Assembly: GCF_030253575.1 (NCBI RefSeq)
Contig: NC_080561.1
Coordinates: 36,265,564 to 36,329,563 of the forward strand
Reading direction: 5' to 3'
Origin: Rhododendron vialii
Lineage: Eukaryota > Streptophyta > Magnoliopsida > Ericales > Ericaceae
DNA: 64,000 bases
Each line of letters starts with the position of its first letter. Within the stretch, counting starts at the first letter, position 1. The translations under genes and the position numbers were made by a program. The notes below the pieces were generated by a model. The model saw only the letters and a program-made list of their open reading frames with translations. It searched no databases and was not told the origin of the DNA. This document shows, in pieces, positions 37,813 to 48,453 of this stretch.

Positions 37813-38566
37813 ATTATTTATCATTGATTTTGATATGGATTGCTCTATTTGACGAAGATTTAGTTTAGAAATTTTTCTTCACTTTTGGGTATTTTTATTT
37901 TAGGGAGAGAACCCACGAATCGCCATCGGAAAATCACAACGGTGTCGCTGGGAAACGACACATACATTAAGGGAATTCATTATATGTCCACCTCTATCCA
38001 TCTCTCTCGCTCTTACCTAGATTCACACTTGAAACCTAATAGCCCTTTTGGCTACTTAGGTGAGAAAAGAAAAGAAATGAGTACATTTTTTCACCATCTC
38101 ATTTGGATAGACCTTCCCCTTTCTCTTCTCACCAAATCTCAACAATTTTGGTGAGAAACAAAAATAACTTCACAAAAGGTTCTTGATTCTCACAATTTCT
38201 CACCTCTTTAACCATCCAAACAAGGAAGAGAAAGCTCTTCCTCTCATCTTTTCTTTTCTCCTGAAAACCCTCCATCCAAAGGGGTTGTAAAGAAGTAAAG
38301 AACCAAGGGTTTTATCTAACAGATTCTTAACGGACGTGGTTCTAAGTTATAACGGTGAATAGACGGAGGTGTGCCGATAAAAGGGTTTTAAGATGAGGGG
38401 GTATCTAGTGAGAAAGGTTGATAGATGTAGGGGTATTCGAGATATTTACCCTTCACCCGACTCTATGTATATGGGCTACCAACTTTCTCAAGCCCTAGTA
38501 TATTAATTGACAGAATCAGAAACCACATTGATCCAAAAAAAAAATAAGAAACCCCACCACCCCATA
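37813..38566. other. Gene-free spacer upstream of cystatin-like gene 1
   Basis: No coding sequence recognised. The region just before the start codon probably holds the promoter and 5' UTR; no convincing TATA box was found. Confidence 0.4.
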
Positions 38567-38630
38567 ATGGCAGAGAAACCAGCAGCCAACGCCGACTATA
38601 TGTACGGCCATGGGTACGTTCGTCGTCGTC

Positions 38631-38683
<53 letters not shown>

Positions 38684-38750
38684 AGTAGTAGTTGCCTACC
38701 CGTTTTAATAATGTCTAATGTTTTTCTCTATCCGGGGAACTAGGGTTGCC

Positions 38751-38816
<66 letters not shown>

Positions 38817-41567
38817 AGTAGTAGTAGTTGCCTTCCCGTTTTAATAATGTCTAATGTTTTTCTCTACCCGGGGAACTAGGGCTGCCAACGAACCAAGCTA
38901 ATTGCGAGCAGCTCGCGGCTCGGCTCAACTCGTTTAGTAATAGAGCCGAGCTCTCGGGATTTAGGATTGTTTATTAAAAGAGCCGAGTTCGATACTCAAA
39001 AGCTCGGCTCGCTACAACTTGGGTCGTTTGTGTAGGCTTGGCTGGTTTAAAAGGCTCGATAAGTAAAATGTAAATAAGCCAAGCTCGTTTCGTTAAGGGC
39101 TAGGCTCATTTACAAACGAGTTGATGTTGAGCTCAAGTTTTAGGCTCGTCGTTTAGTTAACAAGCCGAGAACGAACACAAGGAAGCTCGGCTCGGCTCGG
39201 CTCCTTTGCATCCCTATGAGGAACTAATTGGATTGTTGCAATGGAACGGATGATAATCAACGATTTTATCAACTGCCTGCTTGTATGTACAGGGGAGGCT
39301 CCGGGATTTTGGTTCAGCGGTGATGAAAACATAAAATATATTTTTTTGTGTACCACGTCCAGGCTTTATGTTAAAAGAACATATATTTATTTTGGTTGAA
39401 AATTTATTTAGCCTAATTTATTTAGTTTTGTTGAGTTATGTTATCTATTGACTCACGAGTTTAAGAGAATTTTTTCATTTACTTTAGCTACGTATGAATA
39501 ATTCAGTGGCGACAGTATTAAAAAAAACATATTTCATCCCCTGAAACCTTTGTGCAGCCGCCCTTTTGTATGTATAATAATCTCTCTGGTTCCATTTTAA
39601 TTGATCAGAATGTTGGTTTTCCCGAAGCAAGGTCAAGAGCATTTTGTGGAGCTTCTGACAGAAAGAAGACTTATTGTCTTTTGGGGGTTCAGTTGTAGTA
39701 GTTATTGATCGAGATTGGTTGCTGTATAGTCGTAGTAGTAGTCGTAGTTGTCTACCCGGTTTTAATAATATATGATGATGATGGTTTTATCAACTGGCTG
39801 CCTGCTTGTATGTATAACAATCTCTCTGGTTCCATTTAAATTGATCAGAATGTTGGTTTTTCTGAAACCGGGGCAAGAGCGCTCTGTGGAGCTTCTGAGG
39901 GAGGAGAAAGAAAGAAGAATTATTTTACATAAAAAGCGGATAGCTCTACTAGGGGAGGAGGAAGCCAAGAAACTTCAGCAGGAGGATTACGAGCGAGAGC
40001 AACCTCTGCTAGACCGAGTGCTTGAGAAGCAGACACTTGATACTCCACTCTCAATCTCTGAATTACCAGTGGATCCCAAGATAGAAGAAATGCCAGCAAC
40101 CCTCGGCAGCTATACGTGCTGTTTCGGGTACGTTCGTCTCTCTCTCTCTCCACGTGGCGACTCTATTGATTCTTCAAATCGAGATTATTGTCTTTAGTCT
40201 TTTGGGAGGTTGTATTAGTTATTGATCGAGATTGGTTGTTGTCTAGTCATTGTAGTTGCCTACCCATTTTAATAATAGATGATGATGATGCTTTTATTAA
40301 CAGCCTGCCTGCTTGTTTGTATAACAATCTCTGTGGTTCGATTTTAATTGATCAGAATGTTGGTTTTTCCGAAACCGGGTCAAGAGCACACTATGGACCT
40401 TCTGGGGGAGGAGAGAGGAAGAAGACATCTGTTGCATAAAAATCGGATAGCTCTACTAGGGGAGGAGGAAGCGGAGAAACTTCAGAAGGAGGATCATGAG
40501 CGAGAGCAACATCTACTAGATCAAATTCACAAGGAGGGGAGTGCTAAGAGAGAAAAAACGGAACGACGACATTATCTGGGCCCTCAGTTCGTCGAGCTTA
40601 CATCCACACAGCGGCTTGATTACGAAAAGAGGCTCCATGAGAGCGGGGTACGTGTGCGGATGTCCACATACGTACATGCGGAAATGCACATCAAATGATT
40701 CTTCTGTTTGATGTTTACTTATTACTTCTTTGTTTGTGTGGCAAAAACACCCTTTGAAAGAGTCCTCCATTTTGCACACAGGCCACAACTGCTGCCTCGT
40801 CATTCAACTTCAAAATTATTTTTTCCAGCATTCCATTCCTTAAATGTCTTCTTTGAAGTTATTATTTGACAGAAAACATGCCATTCGTTAGATGCAGCAT
40901 CCCAAACAGATTTGGCACAAAACATGCCATTATTTGAAAGCAACCATTCCACGCAATTGGCCAACACTGGATTAGGAGTAGGATAGTTGGCAATGATTTC
41001 CCCCATAGGTCGGCCATAAGCTTTGCCCTCGATTGGATCAATTTATTGTACTTTTGACTTACATTGGTCTCATATCCCCTCTTTAATATTTTCCCTCTCC
41101 TCTTTAATAATGATTGCATAACTTTGCTTTATATACCTGCAGGGGTTTGATGTTGGGGATATCCCCGCATATGTTTCCAATATCCCTGTTAGACCATTTG
41201 TGCTTGACAGCCCCATGTTAGTGAAGATGGTTGAAGGGTATGCAAAGTTGGCCCTTGATCAGCACAACAAACATAATGTATGTGTGTGCGGGCGGGCGGG
41301 CTTTTGGTGGTTCGTTAAATTCTTCCACCCTCACCTCTTTCTTTGTATTTGGTTTGACATCTCTCTTGAAATTTGTAGAATACAAAGTACCAATTTGTGA
41401 AGGTCCTCAAGGCAAACATCGGTGGTTATAGTCCTGGTTGGACCTACTATATTACCTCTCAGGTCAAAGATATGGCTGGTTCTGGTTCTCCCACTCTCAA
41501 CTTCCAGGCCGAAGTGAATAGTTTGGAGGATAAGGAAGCTGTCACGTCTATTGCACCTGAACCGTAA
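38567..41567 (+). CDS. Cystatin-like domain protein with cassette exons, copy 1
   Basis: Predicted product 313 aa from exons 38567-38613, 39849-40127, 40356-40647, 41143-41277 and 41379-41567; the total is divisible by three and all borders are GT-AG. Exons 2 and 3 are related cassettes, each starting A-ATG-TTG-GTT-TTT and coding MLVF-KPGQE..., then a charged helix with GEEEA(K/E)KLQ(Q/K)ED and EREQ. The last two exons form a cystatin-type fold: YAKLALDQHN fits the phytocystatin N-terminal helix signature, then YQFVKVLKAN and WTYYITSQVKD strands. The inhibitory QxVxG loop is replaced by GYSPG, so protease inhibition is doubtful. Plants have a family of cystatin/monellin-like proteins of unknown role with a GFDVGD-like lead-in. 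The 5' exon codes MAEKPAANADYMYGHG. A degenerate third cassette (39609-39680) lies in intron 1. Gene 2 is a tandem duplicate. Function unknown. Confidence 0.72.
38634..38813. repeat. Two (CT)n tracts in a ~120-bp tandem duplication
   Basis: CT runs at 38634-38680 and 38753-38813 are each followed by CAGTAGTAGTAGT..., TTTTAATAATGTCTAATGTT and GGGGAACTAGGG. The first run starts about 20 bp after the 5' splice site of intron 1 of cystatin-like gene 1. Confidence 0.95.
38877..39216. mobile_element. AGCTCGGCTC-rich MITE with probable 8-bp target duplication
   Basis: Ends TAGGGCTGCCAACGAACC and GGCTCCTTTGCATCCCTA form an imperfect terminal inverted repeat. Flanks CGGGGAAC (38869-38876) and TGAGGAAC (39217-39224) match at six of eight bases. 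TAGGG ends with 8-bp duplications are typical of hAT elements. The interior repeats AGCTCGGCTC and GAGCCGAGCT. It lies in intron 1 of cystatin-like gene 1; I did not find it in gene 2, so it postdates the gene duplication. Confidence 0.7.
39609..39680 (+). pseudogene. Fossil cassette exon in gene 1
   Basis: After TTGATCAG the text AATGTTGGTTTTCCCGAAGC repeats the start of the cassette exons, but after about 60 bp it passes directly into intron-type sequence (TTTTGGGGGTTCAGTTG). Its 3' part and 5' splice site have been deleted. A cassette with the same deletion lies at 46434-46510 in gene 2. Confidence 0.75.
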
Positions 41568-44500
41568 TCCTATCTACTCCAAGGTACACTTTTTCCCCTA
41601 TTAAATGAGCTTATACAGTTATACGTGTCGACATTGTTATGCTATTGTTGAAAAGGTGCTGTGTTTCCTTTTCTTTATTTTTTTTGACATTGGTGAATTG
41701 TTGCTGGTTTTGAATGGATACGATGGCCTTTTATTTTTCTCTTTTCCCATATGTATTTTTGTTGCAGCTTCGCTAAGTCCACTGCCAAGGTGCACCTTTT
41801 GCCAGACCAAAAATTAGTTGAAGATTTTTGATATCTTGAACATGAGAAATAAATTAGTTTCATTTCACAGAAATATTTACGCTTTTTGAATAATGTATAT
41901 GGGAACTCTGCGTAAAGAAAAATCCCATGAGAACGCTTGTTTATGGTTTTTATGTAGAGAACATGGAAGATTCAGTATTGTTATAATAACGAAACTTGGT
42001 TCCATCATATCATGTAGCTTGTTTTCTTGATCTCGTATATTAGCCACCATTGGTACTTGAAAGTGGAAGAACTTGAGATGTTTATTTCCGCGGAATCAGT
42101 ATATTTTTCATGAAGAGGACTTTAGGAACTGGCGGACTTTAGGGAATGGAGATTTAGGATCTACTTTACCTGGACATAGGTGCGGGTGTTGGATGCCATG
42201 ATATGCTGATGACCTAGCAAATTGTTTTGTAGAACGCATGTTCCGAACCACAGTACACGTCTGTTCTCCTTTGTTTCATGTACATCTCTGGTTTTCTTCC
42301 TCTTCTTTCAATAATCCTCTTTCTTTTCTTCATCTAATCGCCTCTGTTTGATTTAATTAGCCACCAGACGAGCAAGTTGACGTAAGAAAAGTTCTGAGCC
42401 TGAACATTTTTTTTCTTTTTCCCAAGAGGCAAGCTTTTGCAAGTTTTGGGTCATTGTGAGTCATGATCCTTTCCAGGAATGCAGGGGTATGGCGATGGGT
42501 ACTATTATGGGTTTGCACTTTGTATTACATTAGTACTAGTAAGTTCGGATGATCGGCTGGAATGAAATCCTCATTGTATTGTTTTTCACCCTCCTATAAA
42601 AGAATTTTAATGATGATCACCTAGGAAAAGTCATTTAACCCTAATCTTATTTACTTTTGCCGGAGAAACACAGAACTGATCTCTAAACTTTTTTAAGTTA
42701 CTCCAACTTTTCCTTTTGCTGGTGGTCTGTATTTTATGGAACATCGTAGCACTTACAAAAAAAGTTGTATGGAAACCTGAAACAATCTTCTTGAATTTGA
42801 TCAACTTTGTTGGTTCGCTCATTTACTCTCCAGCTAATTTAGCTATTGTACTTTTGTTCAGTTGTCTTAATATGAGGTTCAATCTCATTTTCAAGCTAAT
42901 TCTCAGTATTGAGACGTAAGAGCAATGTTTATGATCCGTGGTTTGTGCTACTTCTGTGTAAACTCCCCATGCTTCACCAATAAATTAGAAATCTGAAAGA
43001 CTTCTTTATTTGAACTTGTGGATATTTAGTGTCAACTGCTGGGAAATTATCCGACACCTGCTTCAAAGGATATGTACCTGTACTGGCTATTTTATTTATA
43101 CCGGTACTTTGCTTGGTAGTTGTGCATGCATATCAGGTACCAGTACATTGTACGGGTACGGTAAAGTACGAGTACGTATCCAGAAAATTCCTAAAAAATT
43201 GGAGTATGGGTATGGCCAAGGTACGTCCTTTTTTTTTTTTATTACATTTTAAACATTATTTTTATTACATTTAACGGATGTAAACCTATGTGACCAACAA
43301 AAAGCAACGTCATATGAAATCAAGAGTGCACGCATCAAGTTCCACATGTCAATTACCAAAAACAAATTACATCTATCTTTTTTTTTTAATTGTCAAATAT
43401 GACAAGCAAGGGAGCCATTTTAACCCTTTCATCAGGTTCTTCAACTTTCCTTTGCATATCAATAATCTGTCGTGGAATCCCTCTTGGGCACAATCTGATC
43501 CCTTTTCCAGGAGGTTAAGCAAGTGTACCTCGACTCTAGAGTATGTACCCATGTATTCAAGTTCAGAAAAATTGCAATTTTTGTGATGTAACTCCAAAGA
43601 GGAGCATGGTTTTCTTCGGCCATGAATGTTTGTTTTGCAATATATATATATACTAGTTTAAATCATGAAACTTGATAACCAAAACCCTAACCCCACCACA
43701 ATTTCCAAAAAACCCTTGGAGTTTCGATCATACTCCACAACACAGAAAGACGGGGAGGAGAGAGGAATGAAAACGCAGAGGAAGGAACAAAAGTTAGACA
43801 AAATAACTATAAAAAGTGAGTACTTCTTGGAGTCAAGCGTTGCTGCGTTGGAATGGGAATCAGGGCCGGAGGGTTAGATATAGGGTCTTGGATTTGGATG
43901 GAGGGCTTTCTTGTCTGATTCTGCCTTTTGAGGCTCGTGCCTACTTCAGTGCAGCTTGCATAATCATAAGAATACTTTTGGGCATTCTCGTCTTGAGTTT
44001 AGTCTTCGTAGTCTCAAATGGGGCATTTTGTTATCTAAAACTAGTTTTTTTATTGCTCCACATCTACTTGGGTTATTGATACAACGTCTAGTGTTTGTTC
44101 CATGCACCAATGCTAGTCATTTGTTGAAGCAACTCCCTTTCTATGGTTCCCAGCATTTGCTTGAGGACAAATAGCCCTTAATTTTCCCTTGTACTTAATG
44201 TGTGTTGCAGTACAAGTTGAACAAAAATTGTGCTTGTACTAAATGCGACAAAATAGCGGATAATAATGTACAATTTTCCCTTGTACTGTCGCAGCCTTTT
44301 AGGCTAGCAATGTAATCATGTTGTGTTATTTACAAGTTGTTTGTTAACTGTTCATTCCTGTTCTATTTCAGGGCAGGCGGAGATTTCACATTGCTGTTGA
44401 TGTTGTTTGTTGACTTGTCTTTACTTTTTGGGTAGTTGGTGCTTCCAAACTAATGGTTAACTATGTGTATGACTAGAATACTCTGTTCGGTTCGGTATCG

Positions 44501-45029
44501 TGTTCTGGAAATATGACTGTGGTATGGCATTATGGTCAGTTTAGGCTCAAAAGCTGTTGTTAAGTTTAGGGTGGTTGGTGCTTTCAACCTAATGGTTAAC
44601 TATGCGTATGACTGGAATACTCTGCTAGGTCCAGTATCATGTTCTGGAAATATGAGACGGTAATATGGCATTGTAGTCGGTTTCAATGTGCTAACTGTTG
44701 CTCCGGTGAACTTCATAATTTTTCTCATTCAGCATTATTGTTTTCTTTTCTTTTGCTCAAGAATCAAACAGGTAACCAGCGAGCATCTGAGCGGTTCGAA
44801 CAATTTTTAGACAGCCCAGACCCGACCACTCTCCTCTTTCTCTCCCTCTAAAATTCTGGCCGTCCAAAACACGGTTGGATGGCTTGGATGTGCCTTCGGG
44901 TGCCACATGTCATCAAATGGAGACTTCCATACTACATAAACGAAAAAGGTTTGATGTTTTCAACATACAAGACTAGCTGCTACCCGCCACGCGATGGCAC
45001 ACTGAAAAGCAACTGCAAGATGATTCTCG
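41568..45029. other. Spacer between the two cystatin-like genes
   Basis: 41568-42050 is the 3' flank of gene 1 and is duplicated after gene 2 (48454-49050). Around 43060-43220 GTACC/GGTAC phrases are dense. A 70-codon frame at 43665-43877 and others up to 44851 match no family I recognise. No gene is supported. Confidence 0.5.
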
Positions 45030-45390
45030 ACTCCTTATCCTACCCTTTATATAACAAACCCAAATCAAACATGGTACAACTAATTCATTCTGCATGTTAT
45101 CTAATTCTTTTAAGACATAATTTGGCAATCAAACGTGTCCAAAGGGATTAAACTAAACACTTAAAACATTTTCACCTGAGCTAGATTATCCCTTCCTCCT
45201 GCTCGGCCTCCTGAGTGGTCAACATTTTCACCTGGGTTAGAACTTAGATATCTCTTCCTCTGCTCAGTTCGGCTCGAATGGTCAATTGGTGAATAATTCG
45301 CCCGACGATGGCGCCAGCAGATCGTAGCCACAAAGTAAATGAACAGAGTTGAGAAATTCAGTTCATTGAAAGAGAGAGAGAGAGCGATTT
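45030..45390 (-). pseudogene. Duplicated fragment of TERC exon 2 and flanks
   Basis: About 45150-45370 repeats the TERC segment 33490-33700, including GGTGAATAATTCGCCCGACG and GTTGAGAAATTCAGTTCA. Weaker similarity extends back to 45040 (ACCCAAATC(A/C)AACAT). The 3' splice site is destroyed (CGCAG became CGATC), and a short internal duplication of TTTTCACCTG(A/G)G is present. It is a dead gene fragment 11.5 kb from its source, same orientation. Confidence 0.85.
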
Positions 45391-45643
45391 ATATGAAGAT
45401 CAATTTTATACTGGGTAGAAAAAAAGAAAGAAAAGGAAAACAGAAAGTACAGTGCCAGTGAATAAAGGGGTGTCATCAAGTCATTTTCTTCAAAATAAAA
45501 TAAAATAAAAAACATTTTCCACTTTCTTCACGCTCTGTACGCTAAAACATCCCTCACTCACAGGAAATCTCTAGGGTTTCATTTTTTTTTTTGATCCGCT
45601 CTAGGGTTTCATTTCACTTCCTCACTCTAGAAAACCCCAAATC

Positions 45644-45882
45644 TCTCTCTCTCTCTCTCTCTCTCTGAAAATGTCATGGCAACCGGCCAAATCGCTCGTC
45701 CGATTCACGTGCGTTTGCAAGCCATGGCTCTCTCTCATCTGTGATTCCACCTCCGCCCACACCACCGCCAAACCCCCCTTGCTCCTCCGACACTTCTCCC
45801 TCCCCCCAGACAACCTCCGTTCCGATGCCCACGCTGTCTACGCCCACGGGTACGTTCCTCTCTCTCTCTCTCTCTCTCTCTC
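45644..45882. repeat. CT tracts around exon 1 of copy 2
   Basis: A CT run ends at about 45665, five bases before the start codon (5' UTR). A second, at 45857-45881, begins about eight bases after the exon 1 donor. Confidence 0.9.
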
Positions 45883-48453
45883 ACGGTGGCTACGCTATTT
45901 CTTCTTCAAATCGAGATCTATTATTTTACCGACACAAATTGCTCATTGTCTTTTAGGGTTTAGTACTTTTAGGGTTTAGTAGTTGCCTACCCGTTTTAAT
46001 ATGATTACGATGATTTTATATAATAGTAGTATATGTACGCGCACGGGTACATTGGTGTCTCTCTAATCGAAGATCTATTATTTAACCAACTCAAATTGTT
46101 ACTGTGTTTTGGGGTTTGAATTGTGGTTATTGATAATATGATTATTTTATTAACTGCCGCCTGCATGTATAATAATCCTTCTGTACGTGTGTGTATGGGG
46201 GGGGGGGGGGGGGGCATGCTATTCATTTTTCGAGATGAGATTATTGTCTTTTGTTTTTGTCTCTTGGGGTTTCAATTGTAGTATGTAGGAGATGAAGATG
46301 AGATTGGTTGCTGTCTAGTAGTAGTAGTCGTAGTTGTTTCCTACCCGATTTAATAATAGGATGATGATTTTATTTTTATCAACTACCTGCTTGTGTGTAT
46401 AATAATTTCTGTCGCTCTATCTCAATTGACCAGAATGTTGGTTTTTACAAAACCCGGTCAAGAGCACTCTGTGGAGCTGCTGAGGAGGAGAAAGAAAGAA
46501 GACTTATCGTTTTTTGTCTCTGTCTTTTGGGGGTTCAGTTGTAGTAGTTGTTGATCGAGATTGGTTGCTGTATAGTCGTAATAGTCGTTGTAGTTGCCTA
46601 CCCGTTTTTAATAATATATGATGATGATGGTTTTATCAACTGGCTGCCTGCTGTATGTATAACAATCTCTCTGGTTCCATTTTAATTGATCAGAATGTTG
46701 GTTTTTCTGAAACTGGGGCAAGAGCACTCTGTGGAGCTTTTGAGGGAGGAGAAAGAAAAAAGAATTATTTTACATAAAAAGCGGATAGCTCTACTAGGGG
46801 AGGAGGAAGCCAAGAAACTTCAGCAGGAGGATTACGAGCGAGAGCAACGTCTGCTAGACCGAGTGCTTGAGAAGCAGACACTTGATACTCCACTCTCAAT
46901 CTCTGAATTACCAGTGGATCCCAAGATAAAAGAAATGCCAGCACTCCTCGGCGACTATGCATGCTGTTTTGGGTATGTTCGTCTTTCTCTCTTGGTGGCC
47001 ACACTATTGATTCTTCAAATTGAGATTATTGTCTTTTGTCTTTGTCTCTGTCTTTTGGGGGTTCAGTTGTAGTAGTTATTGATCAAGATTGGTTGATGTC
47101 TACTCGTAGTAGTTGTTGTAGTTGTCTACCCGTTTTAATAATATGTGAATATGATGCTTTTATTAACAGCCTGCCTGCTTGTATCTATAATAACCTCTGT
47201 GGTTCGATTTTAATTGATCAGAATGTTGGTTTTTCCGAAACCGGGTCAGGGGTTCAGTATGGAGCTTCTGAGGGAGGAGAGAGAAAGAAGACTTCTGTTT
47301 CATAAAAATCAGATAGTTCTACTAGGGACGGAGGAAGTGGAGAAACTTCAGAAGGAGGATTATGAGCGAGAGCAACATCTACTAGATCAAACTCACAAGG
47401 AGGGGAGTGCTAAGAGAGAAAAAACGGAACAACAACATCACCCGGGCCCTAAGTTTGTCGAGCTTACATCCACACAGCGGCTTGATTATGAAGAGAGGCT
47501 CCGTAAGAGCGGGGTACGTGCGTGGATGTACACATACATACATGCAGAAATGCGCATTGAATGATTCTTCTGTTTGATTGTTTTCTTATCTTATTCTTTC
47601 TTTGTTTGTGTGGTAAAAACACCTTTTGAGGGAGCCTCCATTTTGCACACAGGCCACTGCTGCCACCTATTCCCGTCATTCAACTTGATTATTTTTACCG
47701 GCATGCCATTCCTTAAATGTCTTCTTTGAAGTTATTATTTGATAGAAAGTATGCCATTCTTTAGATGCAGCATGCCAAGCAGATTTGGCACAAAACATGT
47801 CATTCTTTGAAAGCAATCATTTCACGCTATCCACCAACACTGGATTAGGAGTAAGATAGATAGTTGTGTTGGCAATGATTTCTCCCATAGGCCGGCCATA
47901 AGCTTTGCCCTCGATTTGATCGATTTATTGTACTTTTGAGTTACATTTGCTCTCATATCCCCTTTTTGATATTTTTTTCCCTCTCCTCTTTAATACTGAT
48001 TGCATAACATTGCTTTATATACCTGCAGGTGTTTGATGTCGGGGATATTCCCGCATATGTTTCCAATATCCCTGTTAGACCATTTGTGCTGGGCCACCCC
48101 TTGTTAGTGGAGATGATTGAAGGATATGCAAAGTCAGGCCTTGAACAACACAACAAATATAATGTATGTGCGTGCGTGCATGTGGGCTTTTGGTGGTTCC
48201 TTAAATTCTTCCACCTTCACCTCTTTCTTTGTATTGGGTTTGACATAGCTCTTGAAATTTGTAGAATACAAAGTACCAATTTGTGAAGGTCCTCAAGGCA
48301 AACATCGGTGGTTATAGTCCTGGTTGGAACTACTACATTACCTCTCAGGTCAAGGATGTGGCTAGTTCTGGTTCTCCCACTCTCAACTTCCAGGCCAAAG
48401 TGAATAGTATTGAGGATCAGGAAGCTGTCACATCTATTGTGCCTGAACTGTAA
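45671..48453 (+). CDS. Cystatin-like domain protein with cassette exons, copy 2
   Basis: Predicted product 357 aa from exons 45671-45849, 46694-46972, 47222-47513, 48029-48163 and 48265-48453; in frame throughout with GT-AG borders. Four of the five exons equal those of copy 1 in length and differ by few residues. The first exon is different: it codes 59 residues including KSLVRFTCVCKPWLSLICD, which resembles the second half of an F-box (the usual plant wording is KSLLRFKCVSKSW), but the first helix of an F-box is missing. Its end, VYAHG, lines up with the end of copy 1 exon 1. Cassette exons carry GEEEAKKLQQEDYEREQ-type helices. The cystatin-like part keeps YAKSGLEQHN and WNYYITSQVKD and again lacks QxVxG. 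Both copies being open over five exons argues for selection. Function unknown; SCF-linked proteolysis is only a speculation. Confidence 0.72.
46197..46214. repeat. Run of 18 G
   Basis: An uninterrupted G18 in intron 1 of cystatin-like gene 2, with no counterpart noticed in gene 1. It could form quadruplex structure, or its length could be a sequencing artefact. Confidence 0.9.
46434..46510 (+). pseudogene. Fossil cassette exon in gene 2
   Basis: Starts AATGTTGGTTTTTACAAAAC after a CAG acceptor, continues GAGCACTCTGTGGAGCTGC, then breaks into intron wording (TTTTGTCTCTGTCTTTTGGG) near the same position as the fossil at 39609 in gene 1. Confidence 0.75.

Noticed and set aside
40800..41119. Minus-strand frames in the intron before the cystatin exons, with a related stretch at 47690-47990
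   Set aside because: Conserved between the two genes only because the whole gene was duplicated. The reading (SVWDAASNEWHVF) is faintly like a Myb/SANT-type transposon protein but too short and interrupted to call.
43665..43877. 70-codon frame, lysine-rich
   Set aside because: No homology I recognise, no duplicate near gene 2, and no splice or promoter support.
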